DNA of 59,518 bases, from the IMG/VR virus record IMGVR_UViG_3300048672_000363, positions 1 through 59,518 of that record; one strand, written 5' to 3'. A program made the translations under genes and the position numbers. How positions within the stretch are numbered: position 1 is the first letter of the stretch; each line of letters starts with the position of its first letter. Under the pieces are notes generated by a model. The model was given only the letters and a program-made list of their open reading frames with translations, did not search any database and had not been told where the DNA came from. Positions 37,801 to 43,954 of the stretch are shown here, one piece after another. The stretch is from a virus.

Positions 37801-38193
37801 CAAGGCGGGGTGGACACGGTAGAATTAAAAGAAGTGCCTATCGCCCGTGGTTTTGTGAGAACTGAAAGCATCACAGATTCCCGTGCAGCGTTCTACAAAT
37901 CGGCAACCGAAGCCAAAGAAGCAGCGGCAGAATTCAAAGGCGCGATTAAAGCCAAAGATTTTGAAGCAGCCAAGGCTATGCGAGAAGAGCGCGGCGACCT
38001 AATCGCCCTTGCAAGCTACGCAACAAAAGTGCAAACTATGGCGCGAGCAAAACGTGATATGATTGACGCAATAAAAGCCGACGAATCATTGACATTATCG
38101 CAACAACGTGAGCGCATGAAGTTCGTTGAGGCGCAAGAGCAAGCGGCATATGATACTTTCTTAAAGGTCTTCAATGACAGAGCCTCAAAATAA
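25870..38193 (+). CDS. giant polyvalent protein: methylase, helicase, zincin-like, LPD38-like domains
   Basis: 4107 residues in one frame, a fifth of the window. Visible domains: Ala/Gln-rich linker 430-900 with TPTS repeats at 499-517; N6-adenine methyltransferase with ILEPSLGSGNFFG (1185-1197) and GNPPFG (1252-1257); SF2/SNF2 helicase with GAGKT (1882-1886), DEMH (2044-2047), ATGTPVSN, and QREGRGIRQ (2587-2595); HEIAVH (3037-3042) followed by an EEALAYL acidic helix, a zincin-like arrangement; and an LPD38-like domain from 3538 (NPEFALKNLTRDF), with a hydrophobic helix near 3770-3788. Such proteins (DarB and related) are packed in the head, enter the cell with DNA and protect it from restriction. 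The ribosome site is poor (AGATAAAACAGCC before ATG). Whether all activities remain is not known. Confidence 0.85.
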   Translation: MPTPDIDSIINDFDNLDKPQQSPAPVVNGKGLKPKSSGLYEFGKQLVGGAVNAVPEMVSAAGMGLTRSALGEDNEAFRAFESGRIAAKERAKEWAPDLEGRGEVSKAFINAAGAIAPSVAPLVALANPMAAAGGSGLLFGAQAYEDAREKALAAGLSKDEAHSLGMKEAAIQGGGEAVANRLTAGLFGAGKNAAAAGMRGLIGKATEQGVAKQFLKAAAEAAIGEPLTEIAQDTGTAAVERSYGLKTDDYGKIAYDSGTTALAMTAILAPFGLRSHYKNSAQAKSVDTALSDPTAATREQREQVVNDLYSKGKEQGAKDADAWYVGAMQDVAENKPIRRDVVAPVVTPEAEAAAKEQAALGLPTLKDNPAYVFSDGSIGTQADIDNEVAKAAPAEREAKRAEIMAGGRYVDDALNVVPETIDYTKPSKEKAELGLAPKGATITPQQVDIPVIPYVQTPTLDAVRKENPFAGATPQTPLSLAASAAHVSGAIEQAATAATTPTSTPTSTPTSTPTSTPLVGRDAQAAAAYKAQQAADKAQGKQFAADLQAEQRRAKEKATVEAMRAKAAQAKADRAAAAQTQATKAQQTGQLIAQELAKRKAAKEQPQPQGEFIDREEPTTTNPQDLIKPKKGAVQQPQLSASENEVIAKVQTRADQLGAQVKRVGSTKLFGYFVGKKNKGYLNSTESAVYAKQLKANDEANNQPIATPAPTATPAVVDEEYSQQTFVNKTRMTGRMGEPDTHFIIVKKGTGEAVSGEIENTPRNINALNAKKLNREKYEAISLEERQQRMAKEIESGSTAYYTKPPQEAAQAAEPVATVAKQAEKEAEALPIRDVRIGDELLLDGETYKVTGTIKDGVKAERDSGEYQTTVRLVHGDDVIRAKIAAENSAPVEQPEAKAAKESGNANLLEAAKEMGNIEFIGFGDKQKKAEATPASAIESIKESTELSKIEKLQTIAAVNKGELSPSDVQGIIGEQNASDTQAESVPSGTNQADRIGERDGNKSGEHLDAGLGEARQGTDRSGTVRDSIQEPSGTGQASGLAESESPNSTGKTGDAGNDGRVSDAELNHEITEEDSVGSGTKDKKFNDNIEAIKILKELDDENRPATPAERKSLARYVGFGGYASAFDSQNKAFAKHYQTLKGLLNDDEFKSARASVNNAYYTSKTIVDAMYKAVSGFGFNGGRILEPSLGSGNFFGMMPSTMRNASNLRGVELDLLTSKIAKALYPKANVAVATGFQEYQVPSGHFDMAIGNPPFGNESVPTREKTEYSGFSIHNYFISRMIDKVRDGGIVPVIVSHSFMDSLDPKARQYIASKANLIGAVRLPSSAFKENAGTEVITDILFFQKTATPEKNPSWVNSSDIYLTEAKTGTEQRVTENTYFAKNPQNILGEKGLANSQFGFKYNVKSNGDLNKQLASFIESLPKNIYTPIERTTSELDSVDNTIPDGVKQGSFYVAEDGTVKQRGEDIAGEKTATLWTPKNEMAADRMKGMIRLREKLRTLMSLEQDANASEKQIELHRQLLNTSYDNFKKKYGFVNSQLNRILFMDDTEAALLQSIEFDYDKGVSKAVAASRGTEERAPSATKADIMQRRVLFPYAQRTKTTNAKDALLASLDEKGRIDIDYMAELYNKPKDEIVKELGDLVYFDPATDDYVSSDEYLSGDVKSALELAKKSALENPAYNRNVKALEKVIPSDKIPSEIHAPIGAGWIPSKVYSDFVKSLIGGNPKVDYNHVSATGGWVNSGILGNADSAKMNTDFGTEKISAFDIFNLLMDGKSPDLKKTIGSGQDKRTVSDVEGTEAARDKANKIKDAWSTWLWQDGDRSTQLSDIFNEKYNRIINRKYDGQHLVLHGASPVIKMYKHQKNAVWRIVQDGKTLLDHVVGAGKTFVMVASVMENKRLGKARKQLIVVPNHLTMQIRSDFARLYPSANVLAATPEDFSKDNRERMFAKIALGDYDAVIIGHSSLAKIGLSVEIQEQIYGEQLDEITDAIEAAKRANGDRGIVGAMEKIKANLQTKMTKLIDKIGESDKVVTFNELGIDGLYVDEMHEFKNLFFRTSMNRVAGLGNPEGSGKAFDLFAKITWLNKTYNGKAPLVAATGTPVSNSLAEMYTMQRYMQYDHMKAQGTHLFDDWARMFGEVETLYEVSTSGVGYRQSQRFSKFKNLPTLMADYNTFTDTVTLDDLKQNSKDEGKIFPVPKIEGGKPTNIVAERSPDQERYFGIPFVARLEDDNSIIYKINYENAKVEQSKDGKWILSDGRTSSSYETKEEADVALVEGALTPVVEIDPNTLLGKFANLAELTRQSKGKINALSLTSLASKAGLDMRIIDPAMPDFEGSKINKAIGQLMRLYKRFDKVKGTQIVFCDSSVPLSARKAMGAKERRLFVRDDNGDIIHKKGTVNTIEGYEGFPFYLVKTGKGESAKITAYEPVSGSVLFSGVDRKSVMETIDNSLTNERMRERWLDIRGRRPAITEEELAEYREAKELDVAEDGSNEISLDDVEAVSGSSQFSVYDDMRDKLIAQGVPENEIAFIHDYDTPAKKDALFKSMKRGGVRFLFGSTPKLGAGTNVQDLIVGIHHIDAPWRPSDLEQREGRGIRQGNKLAYDENGKPIAGFELFIGRYATSQTYDTRRWQLLQHKATGIEQLRKYDGQLEIDDVAGEASNSADMKAATSGNPLILEETRLNNEVKRLVSLQKAHADSMQSMHRQLNNNKAMVDKILPRNAQELTANIAASEKHPKKTGKDIAQFSSGSSKAKTREAAEKIIKEFAYKLRLGSIISSNVNYRGVDFIVESHRTSEITISAGENTFAVYGLKDDISPSGFITRLDNYIESMGARLSAVNREIEKAQEEIKSVSSRINAPFEELGTLERARSAHAWTRRRLLKSTQLDSIPVNERPAFEREQESRKAELRKRGFGAAIDELEKQSSHEGVKFSKGDTSSNNHTIQSATSSIEQSVSGIEGGAVNAMLQSGKLKVISRAKSRLMIGANRSISDAMIKQGVKTGMWNRVQGFYNPTDGITYVVSENIPKNYTAQQWRGLLRHEIAVHAYYLGKDNAEFAGVLRQVKSLRKIDSRVNAAYVRAEMAKTSADMMDEEALAYLVQHNKDLPLVKRVFAWFKNALRELGLKLPVMQRAPFMKWANSLTVDDLQFMAEQAMSGGQFNPDGEVAFSQATDEEVRETEVPKETRPQIAQRVVQDKMNRFRTIAEWAKTQGKEISEAANVWLHEGNMAAKIANRQEDFNTKVQEPLIARMQKAGYTQAQVEEFMLAQHTAEANKRARLIHRDPNKTAFGVTDEEAAEVLAEYAKTANFKELESIAADTRKITKETQRIQLKFGLKSQEEIDAQNATYEFYVPVKGDGKDNASGTGKGLSVNAKDKRRMGHGLRDEYVLENIFRDHMRAISLSEKNVISGIVAQFLNEIGDARIGTVGQPVKKQVFVDGATHYMVTYHGSDVNGFANLKDARQYIELESARYGRGKADFSIQTTKDAGRVRLVASPMLAENEIIYYQDGKEVRIQLNDATLARAATNLGVEHLGLLLSGAKRVNRFLSIAYTGWNPEFALKNLTRDFIAGAINLAGDYGVGMTAKIYGNYGKAFKELIKHIGDPSKSELLTNYRADGGNTGGAWLPDIERISTEFQAKYNEFAGFMATHQNVYERAIDEGKSKTVAELKAYAAASAAQAKRLPVIGHFLKLMEKVNAVTENSLRLATYMTLRENGFSRAESAKAAKQSTVNFNRKGEIGAQAGALYLFFNPSVQGTARVFETLATSKHKGQAQALVGMMALSAFALAEAMRGGDDDDEDKWKKIPDGIKDRNLVFKFGDTEFMIPIPYGYGVAHTLGNVLSDVMHGENKWKASIRMTDAILGNFSPVGNPFEGGEATPTNLMPTLSKMATAPEMNKNNFGNPIQPDKFNEFAPDSWNMYRKTKGTLYADVAAGMNAMTGGSSYEKGKIDISPEVLRFWVESLTGGTGRFFADTLSLGSVALQGGVDTVELKEVPIARGFVRTESITDSRAAFYKSATEAKEAAAEFKGAIKAKDFEAAKAMREERGDLIALASYATKVQTMARAKRDMIDAIKADESLTLSQQRERMKFVEAQEQAAYDTFLKVFNDRASK
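27368..27420 (+). repeat. 12-bp tandem repeat in the giant gene
   Basis: About four and a half copies of CCGACAAGTACC, encoding Thr-Pro-Thr-Ser units at residues 499-517. Unit length keeps frame, so the linker may vary in length. Confidence 0.85.
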
Positions 38194-38482
38194 AAGCATA
38201 GATGACAAGTGCGATTACTTGCTAAATAACAGAGCGGCATTTGACGCGTTTTTTGAAGCCAGTTGGAAAAAAACCATAGATGATATTAGAAAACCTTATG
38301 GTATAATTCCATTGGATGAATTTATAACTGCATATGATGCAACGATATTTCCGCCAAGTACCGTCAATGAGTTCAATGAGCTTATGCTAAGGGTTCAACC
38401 AAGGCGCACTGGTATTTATTATGCAATCAAGAAGATGTTTAGTGCATTCTTAAAGATATTTAATGAAAGGACAAAGCAATGA
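38174..38482 (+). CDS. hypothetical protein, 102 residues
   Basis: ATG at 38174 lies 20 bases inside the end of the giant gene. Helical and lysine/phenylalanine rich, ending with an amphipathic helix (YYAIKKMFSAFLKIFNERTKQ). Lower-GC codon use than its neighbours hints at later acquisition. No family recognised. Confidence 0.6.
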   Translation: MTEPQNKSIDDKCDYLLNNRAAFDAFFEASWKKTIDDIRKPYGIIPLDEFITAYDATIFPPSTVNEFNELMLRVQPRRTGIYYAIKKMFSAFLKIFNERTKQ

Positions 38483-38877
38483 CTCACTTGGAAAATCTCA
38501 CAGGAGTACAACTTGAAGAATCAGGAATGATTGCGGTTGACTTAAATCCTGACGTAAACGCGTCAGAATTCCCAAAGGTAATCGAAATCAGCGAACAGCC
38601 TGAGTTATTTTTGGTTGATACTGGCATTGCAATTGCCCGCGCTGTGACGATTGAACATGAAGACGGCAAGCGCGAAAAGGTTATGGAAGATGCCAACATG
38701 GAAGGGTTCGCGTCAAACAAATGCCCTCTTAGCTTGATCGCTGATATGCTAATGCACCGAATCCAGACCGAAGACAGTCTCTCGCAGTTATACCGTCGCG
38801 GCTTGGCGGCGCGCTTGGAATTACTGCGCATTGTAATCGAGGTGCTTGAAGACAGCGAAGACCAGCAAACCCAGTAA
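38479..38877 (+). CDS. hypothetical protein, 132 residues
   Basis: ATGA overlap. Acidic alpha/beta protein, first half beta (FPKVIEISEQPELFLVDTGIAIARAVTIEHEDG), second half helical (LIADMLMHRIQTEDSLSQLYRRGLAARLELLRIVIEVLEDSE). It precedes the tail fibre gene and may be an assembly factor; not recognised. Confidence 0.6.
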   Translation: MTHLENLTGVQLEESGMIAVDLNPDVNASEFPKVIEISEQPELFLVDTGIAIARAVTIEHEDGKREKVMEDANMEGFASNKCPLSLIADMLMHRIQTEDSLSQLYRRGLAARLELLRIVIEVLEDSEDQQTQ

Positions 38878-38926
38878 ACCCAAAGCGCAGCGTCGAACGA
38901 TGCAGCAATCCTTCTTGGAGTAGTAA

Positions 38927-41827
38927 ATGGCACTGATTACACGGGCAGTAACGAACGTAGGCGCACCACTTTATTCGCCAAGTGGTGCGCTTCTTGTTGG
39001 CGTAGAGGTGACGTTCACCCTTGTTAATCAGCTTGACCAGCCTGTTTCCGTGTTCGATGCCATAACTGGCGAGCGCGTGACGGGGGTAGTGAAAGTTGTC
39101 ACGGATTCCGCTGGTCAATTCACGGCTAATCTTTGGTGTAATGACCGTGGGCAAGAAATCACAAAATATATCTGCTCATACCTTGGAAGCCCGTCTTTTT
39201 CTGCATTCCTTGCTAGTGGCGCAACCGCCCTATCTTGGCAGCAATTCCAAAATCAAGGCGTTATCGTTCCCGCTGTTGGGTCGCCATTGTTTGCAACCAT
39301 TGCGCAAATGAATGATGAGGCACTCGCTAGAACCAATGCGGACGTTGCACTTGGCGCACGAATTGACGCGCTTGCTCTTGCCGCTGGAATAGGCAATCAA
39401 ACCTATTTATCAGCTACGCCACCTACTGGAATCGCCCTCGCTAACGCGGGGAATTTGTGGTTCGATACCGCAAACGGGAATAAGCCATTTAGAAGTGACG
39501 GGTTATCGTGGGTCGCTATTAGCGATACCTCTATCGCAACCGCGCAAGCCGCAGCAAATGCAGCCCAAGCAACAGCAAATGCCGCGCAGATTACGGCTAA
39601 TGCCGCCGAAGTGGCTGGTGTTGCTGCGAACATGGATGCGCAACACTTAGTAAGCCCAACCGTTAAGCACCTGACCGTAGCAGAGCTTGCCGTAGTACAA
39701 GCGACAAGCGGAACAAACACGGGCGACAATGCGCCAAATTCAAACTATGCAAGCGATTATCGTGTTGCGAATTTCATTGCGGGGACGCATTACCTCGCGC
39801 CAAACGGTAGCGCGGCACTGCTAACCAACTTCCCAATCCTAAACCAAAACACAACTGGAACGGCAGCGGGTATTACTGGCGTTTATTCCGGTTCACTTAT
39901 TGCTGGTCAAATTACGGGCGCGCTAGGGTTCACCCCTTATAGTGCATCTAACCCCAACGGGTACACCTCAAACGCCGGAACAGTGACTTCAGTATCCGCG
40001 CTGACAATCGGAACAACTGGCACAGACGTATCATCTACCGTTGCCAATGGGACGACAACGCCAGTCATTGCCTTGCAAATCCCGACGGCATCGGCAACTT
40101 CTCGCGGCGCATTGAGTGCGGCGGACTGGGTGACATTCAACAGCAAACAACCAGCCGGAACTTATGCCACTGGCACGGGTTCAGCAACTGGGGTAAATAC
40201 CGGAGACAATGCCGTTAATTCGCTCTATTCTGGGCTGGTTAGCAATGCAACACATACGGGTGACGCGACTGGTTCAGGCGCATTGACCGTGGTTGCAGTG
40301 AATGGGCAGAACTTAGCCGCGCTTGCAACTGGGCTTTTGAAAAATACAACAGGCACTGGCGTGCCTAGCATTGCTGTTGCCGGAACGGACTACCTCGCGC
40401 CGAATGGGAATGGATCAGCTTTGACCGGAATTACCTCGTCACAAGTCGGGGCTGACGCTTCAGGGGCGGCAGCAAATTCTCAAGCGTTTGCAATCCAGCG
40501 CGCTAACCACACTGGCACGCAATCAGCCGATACACTAACGGACGGCACGACAAACAAAGCGTTCACAGCCGCCGAACGAACAAAGCTATCTGGATTGCCT
40601 ACATCCGTATCCATTGTAAAAACGGCGACAATGTCAGGCAATGCAGGAGCTGTGACAATATCCACGGCGCAACATAACATCGTTGAAATCACTGGCACAA
40701 ACACCGCGCAAGGGAATATCACGGCATCGCTTGATGCGTCTGGCGTTTCTTTCTTGGTGACGTTCGACAATGTCAGTGGTTATGCCAACACAGTAAATTC
40801 CAACTCGTCATGGCTAATTCCGGTCGGGCGTAGCAATTGGTATTACAACGCGTCGCTGGCACAATTCGAGCAAGTAAGCTACACCCAACAACAGGTTGAC
40901 GCTCTGATTACCCAGATTTACACCAATTCCGCGACGTTTTCCGGTGCGGTGACGCTTTCGGGTGGGATGATGCAAGCCCCTCTAACCGTATCAAATGGAA
41001 CTCAAGGCGGCATCGCAACCTACCGTAGGTCTTGGTACGTCCCATCGTCTCCAATATATACACTTGTTGCCGTACTACCTCCTACATCTACCTCCTTGAC
41101 AGGAGATCACACAATTATTGACCTGCTTATGGCAGGGCAGTTTAGCACCGCATGGACTGCTTTAACGGTAAAGATTGCAAACAACAATTCATTTTCTGCT
41201 GAAGTTCTAACATCCGAAAGCGGGGTTAATAGCGTGACTTCTCGTGGAGGGGTTGCGGTTTACACTCAAGCTGACGGCTCGCAAAATGTATATTTATACT
41301 CAACGGGTGCGTCTGCATCGCTATCAATCTTAGCTAGTGTAAAGTCCGGTGGTATTTTTGCTGCTGCGACACTAATTCATCCATCGTCAACAACTGATAC
41401 AACTACAACACCAGCCGGAACGCTGGCATTTAGCACAGTCACGGCAACGCCTCGCCGCTTGATTTCGCCGACCTCAAACCTGAATTCAATTGTTTATGGC
41501 TATCAATCCGGTCAAGGCGGAACTGTGACGCAAGCAACGAGCAAGTCCACTGGTGTCACGCTTAATAAATTTACTGGCGACATCACGCTTAATGCCGCTT
41601 CATTGGCAGCGGGAACGGTGGTGAGCTTTGTGCTAACCAATAGCAACATCGCAGCATCATCGCTGGTGAACGTGGTACATAACTCGGCTGGCACAATGGC
41701 GGGATATACCGTAGCAGCAACACCAGCGGCTGGCAGCGCGACGATTTACGTCCGCAATAACACGGCGGGTGCGTTAGCTGAGGCGATTGTGCTGCGCTTC
41801 GCCATTACACAAGCCCAAACAGCATAA
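38927..41827 (+). CDS. tail fibre / receptor-binding protein
   Basis: 966 residues from ATG, TTGGAG upstream. N-terminal virion-attachment part (residues 1-120) followed by an Ala-rich stalk (ATAQAAANAAQATANAAQITANAAE-type coil near 205-225) and collagen-like fibre repeats with LAPNGNGSALTGI, HTGTQSADTLTDG and KAFTAAERTKLSGL, common in fibres. The C-terminal third, from about residue 690 (MMQAPLTVSNG), differs and should carry the receptor-binding tip. No lyase, sialidase or intramolecular chaperone signature is recognised. Confidence 0.8.
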   Translation: MALITRAVTNVGAPLYSPSGALLVGVEVTFTLVNQLDQPVSVFDAITGERVTGVVKVVTDSAGQFTANLWCNDRGQEITKYICSYLGSPSFSAFLASGATALSWQQFQNQGVIVPAVGSPLFATIAQMNDEALARTNADVALGARIDALALAAGIGNQTYLSATPPTGIALANAGNLWFDTANGNKPFRSDGLSWVAISDTSIATAQAAANAAQATANAAQITANAAEVAGVAANMDAQHLVSPTVKHLTVAELAVVQATSGTNTGDNAPNSNYASDYRVANFIAGTHYLAPNGSAALLTNFPILNQNTTGTAAGITGVYSGSLIAGQITGALGFTPYSASNPNGYTSNAGTVTSVSALTIGTTGTDVSSTVANGTTTPVIALQIPTASATSRGALSAADWVTFNSKQPAGTYATGTGSATGVNTGDNAVNSLYSGLVSNATHTGDATGSGALTVVAVNGQNLAALATGLLKNTTGTGVPSIAVAGTDYLAPNGNGSALTGITSSQVGADASGAAANSQAFAIQRANHTGTQSADTLTDGTTNKAFTAAERTKLSGLPTSVSIVKTATMSGNAGAVTISTAQHNIVEITGTNTAQGNITASLDASGVSFLVTFDNVSGYANTVNSNSSWLIPVGRSNWYYNASLAQFEQVSYTQQQVDALITQIYTNSATFSGAVTLSGGMMQAPLTVSNGTQGGIATYRRSWYVPSSPIYTLVAVLPPTSTSLTGDHTIIDLLMAGQFSTAWTALTVKIANNNSFSAEVLTSESGVNSVTSRGGVAVYTQADGSQNVYLYSTGASASLSILASVKSGGIFAAATLIHPSSTTDTTTTPAGTLAFSTVTATPRRLISPTSNLNSIVYGYQSGQGGTVTQATSKSTGVTLNKFTGDITLNAASLAAGTVVSFVLTNSNIAASSLVNVVHNSAGTMAGYTVAATPAAGSATIYVRNNTAGALAEAIVLRFAITQAQTA

Positions 41828-41837
41828 GGAGCATAAA

Positions 41838-42092
41838 ATGCCAAGAGTCGCTATCAGGACAATCACCTACGACAAATTACTGGACGATAACCTTAATCAG
41901 GTTGGTGTGTCAGTCACGGTGTCATGGGTTGCGCAGAAGTTAGATTACAATGCGCAGCCGTGCGGCATTGAACCGATCAAAACGCATTCATACAGCAAAG
42001 ACCAAGTTGATTTATTCGCGGCAGACTGCGCAGCGTTTGGCACGCCCGATGCCGAGCGCGATTTAATCCTGTCTAGCGTGGGGTGGCGGTAA
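41838..42092 (+). CDS. small protein behind fibre, 84 residues
   Basis: ATG at 41838 behind AAGGAGC; a longer frame overlaps the fibre end and is not favoured. Beta-rich N-terminus (RVAIRTITYDKLLDDNLNQ), alternating strands, ends IKTHSYSKDQVDLFAADCAA. Might assist fibre assembly. Confidence 0.6.
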   Translation: MPRVAIRTITYDKLLDDNLNQVGVSVTVSWVAQKLDYNAQPCGIEPIKTHSYSKDQVDLFAADCAAFGTPDAERDLILSSVGWR

Positions 42093-42253
42093 TGTGTGAT
42101 TACAAATTTGATGATGATGACAAAGTAGAGTGGGATTTAGTTGTCCTGTCGTTCTTTGTAATGCTTGTGGTTGCGGGTATGGCGTTCTTTGTTGGAATTG
42201 AAATCGGGAAAGAAGACGCACTGGAAAAGGCGAGGTACTCATGCTCAAAATAA
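42092..42253 (+). CDS. 53-residue membrane peptide
   Basis: ATG overlaps the previous stop (TAATG). A short acidic start (YKFDDDDKVEWD) is followed by one transmembrane helix (LVVLSFFVMLVVAGMAFFVG, residues 17-36) and a charged end. Position suits a holin-like, antiholin or spanin partner in the lysis cluster. Confidence 0.6.
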   Translation: MCDYKFDDDDKVEWDLVVLSFFVMLVVAGMAFFVGIEIGKEDALEKARYSCSK

Positions 42254-42441
42254 AGCTCTTGTTTGCCATTGTAGGCGTTTCGCTAATCACCTACGGCGTG
42301 CTTAAATCTTACGATTGCGGACATTCAGCAGGTTGGGAAGCGCGGGACATAATCGCGGTAAAGCAATTCGCTGAAATTCAAGCGCATAATCAAGCTGAAT
42401 GCGCTGCAAAGCTGTGCGCATTCGCCAAGTGCGCGCCATGA
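42241..42441 (+). CDS. 66-residue membrane-anchored protein, spanin-like
   Basis: Starts 12 bases inside the previous gene. N-terminal membrane anchor (residues 3-22) then a periplasmic part with four cysteines (CGHSAGWEARDI, CAAKLCAFAKC). The order and overlap resemble small Rz-type genes but the protein is too short for a full inner-membrane spanin, so the call is tentative. Confidence 0.5.
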   Translation: MLKIKLLFAIVGVSLITYGVLKSYDCGHSAGWEARDIIAVKQFAEIQAHNQAECAAKLCAFAKCAP

Positions 42442-42451
42442 AGGGGTGAAA

Positions 42452-42829
42452 ATGCCGGAAAAATACACAAAATTACTCGACATTCTCTTAATGGCTGGTG
42501 CTGGGGTGCTAATTGCTCTGTCGGCATGGCTTGGGAAGGCAAAAAAGGTAAATACAAAGCCTTCGGCGCGTGAAAAATTACTCACAAGTGCATTATTCGG
42601 CATCGCCGCGTTTGCGATCATGCTTGATTATTGTAGGGATTCTGTAGGCATTCCGCTTGGTGTTGGAATGTTTGTGGCGTTTTTCAGTGGGGTTTTGATC
42701 CCAGTAGGGTTTAGGGTGATTCGATATGCAGAGGCGACACTTGAGGTCGCAATTAGCACAAAAGCTGGCGTTAAGAATGAGGACGTAATCGCCATGCTCA
42801 ATGAAAATAAACAAGACGAAAAGAGTTGA
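42452..42829 (+). CDS. holin candidate
   Basis: 125 residues from ATG at 42452 behind AAGGGGTG. Three hydrophobic segments (LLDILLMAGAGVLIALSAWL; LLTSALFGIAAFAIML; GVGMFVAFFSGVLIPVGF) and a charged tail (IAMLNENKQDEKS): a holin layout. It would permeabilise the inner membrane at lysis. No endolysin gene follows. Confidence 0.65.
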   Translation: MPEKYTKLLDILLMAGAGVLIALSAWLGKAKKVNTKPSAREKLLTSALFGIAAFAIMLDYCRDSVGIPLGVGMFVAFFSGVLIPVGFRVIRYAEATLEVAISTKAGVKNEDVIAMLNENKQDEKS

Positions 42830-42908
42830 CACGGACAAGGCAAATAGACATAATTCGTTTGCGTTTCATGCGCAATCTCCTCCTCCCCCTAGCCGAAAGG
42901 CTGGTTGA

Positions 42909-42937
42909 CCCACCAGAGCATCGGTGGGTATTTTTTT
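42909..42937 (+). terminator. intrinsic terminator of the late operon
   Basis: CCCACC-AGAGCATC-GGTGGG then TA and seven T bases. It ends the rightward late transcript, just ahead of the HNH gene whose best start is three bases after the T-run. Confidence 0.8.
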
Positions 42938-42939
42938 AT

Positions 42940-43293
42940 ATGCTCACAATAATTAGATTCTTCATAAATCACTTCAACGACCGCGAATTTATTGCATCGC
43001 GCCAATTCCTAGACACCGAAGCATGGCACAAGGTTCGGAATTCTGCGCGGGTAAAAAATCGTAGGCAATACGGAAAATTGACTTGTGAGGCGTGCGGTTT
43101 CAGCGATGGATCGGCATTGTGTGTTGACCATATTTTGCCTAGAAAGCACTACCCAAGACTAGCACTCTTTGGCTTCAATTTTCAAATGCTTTGCGATTAC
43201 TGCAATGAGGTGAAGGGGAGCGAATACTCTGACGACTTTAGGTCGTGGTGGAGGTATCCGCTCGCTGTGTTTATTGTTGCTATTTTACGGTAG
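42940..43293 (+). CDS. HNH endonuclease
   Basis: 117 residues if started at ATG 42940; the same frame is open back to 42826, which would put the terminator inside the gene. HNH core: CEACG, then CVDHILPRKHY, then NFQMLCDYCNEVKGS, with two CxxC zinc pairs. It would cut double-stranded DNA; near terminase such proteins help packaging, but here it is isolated behind the lysis genes, so a homing or accessory role is equally likely. Start and expression are uncertain because of the terminator. Confidence 0.75.
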   Translation: MLTIIRFFINHFNDREFIASRQFLDTEAWHKVRNSARVKNRRQYGKLTCEACGFSDGSALCVDHILPRKHYPRLALFGFNFQMLCDYCNEVKGSEYSDDFRSWWRYPLAVFIVAILR

Positions 43294-43516
43294 TGGCGGT
43301 AGATGCCAATCCTAAAGGTACGCCGCTTGCTGGATATTCCGTGTATGCTTCTTCAAAGACATCTTTTGGAGACCAAGACTGATAGCCGTCTTGATATTCG
43401 ACTAAATACCCATCACCTGTTTTTTTACCACCGACATCGCGTTTAAGCAATGCTTCCGCAGCATCGCGGGTCATAGGCTTGGCTTTAATTACTTTTGTTC
43501 CGATGTATTGTTTCAT
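43280..43516 (-). CDS. conserved small phage protein, 78 residues
   Basis: ATG at 43516 behind GAAAGGG; converges on and overlaps the HNH gene by 14 bp. Starts MKQYIGTKVIKAKPMTRDAAEA and continues DGYLVEYQDGYQSWSPKDVFEEAY, a pattern widespread in phages of proteobacteria, function unknown. Last gene of the leftward unit; no terminator is visible at the convergence. Confidence 0.75.
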   Translation of the reverse strand: MKQYIGTKVIKAKPMTRDAAEALLKRDVGGKKTGDGYLVEYQDGYQSWSPKDVFEEAYTEYPASGVPLGLASTATTVK

Positions 43517-43627
43517 TTTTAATACCCTTTCAAAATTACCACGGAATCCGCCGTAGATACGGTGTTGCAACATGTTAAAATCACGCTTCCCCGCGACGCT
43601 TAGAGCATAGTCCTGAAATTGTATAGG

Positions 43628-43954
43628 CTATGTGCTGGATTGCTCATGTGGTCGGTGCAACTCGCGGGACTTACCCTTTTTATCATTGCTTTTCCCGAAA
43701 TAAGGCAGCCAAATTGAAGTTATACGCTTGCCTGTATATCCGCATTCTTTGCACCCACTCGCACCATGTCCGCACGCGTAAGGCATCGAACACTCACACG
43801 AACAGCCAGAACATGCGCTAGTAAATGTGCAAAGTTCAAAAATCTTCGCGCCAGAATCATGTGGAGACTCATTATCGTGAGACGCGTATTTTTTTCGCCT
43901 GTCAACTCTAGAACCATGTAGCCGCTCTGCGTCTGCAATTGATAGCTGTTTCAT
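43628..43954 (-). CDS. cysteine-rich zinc-binding protein
   Basis: 108 residues. Residues 43-75 hold CTFTSACSGCSCEC and CGHGASGCKECGYTGKR, including CxxCGYTG of DnaJ-type zinc ribbons. The flanks are charged. It may bind nucleic acid or chaperone proteins. One-base overlap with the next gene. Confidence 0.6.
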   Translation of the reverse strand: MKQLSIADAERLHGSRVDRRKKYASHDNESPHDSGAKIFELCTFTSACSGCSCECSMPYACGHGASGCKECGYTGKRITSIWLPYFGKSNDKKGKSRELHRPHEQSST

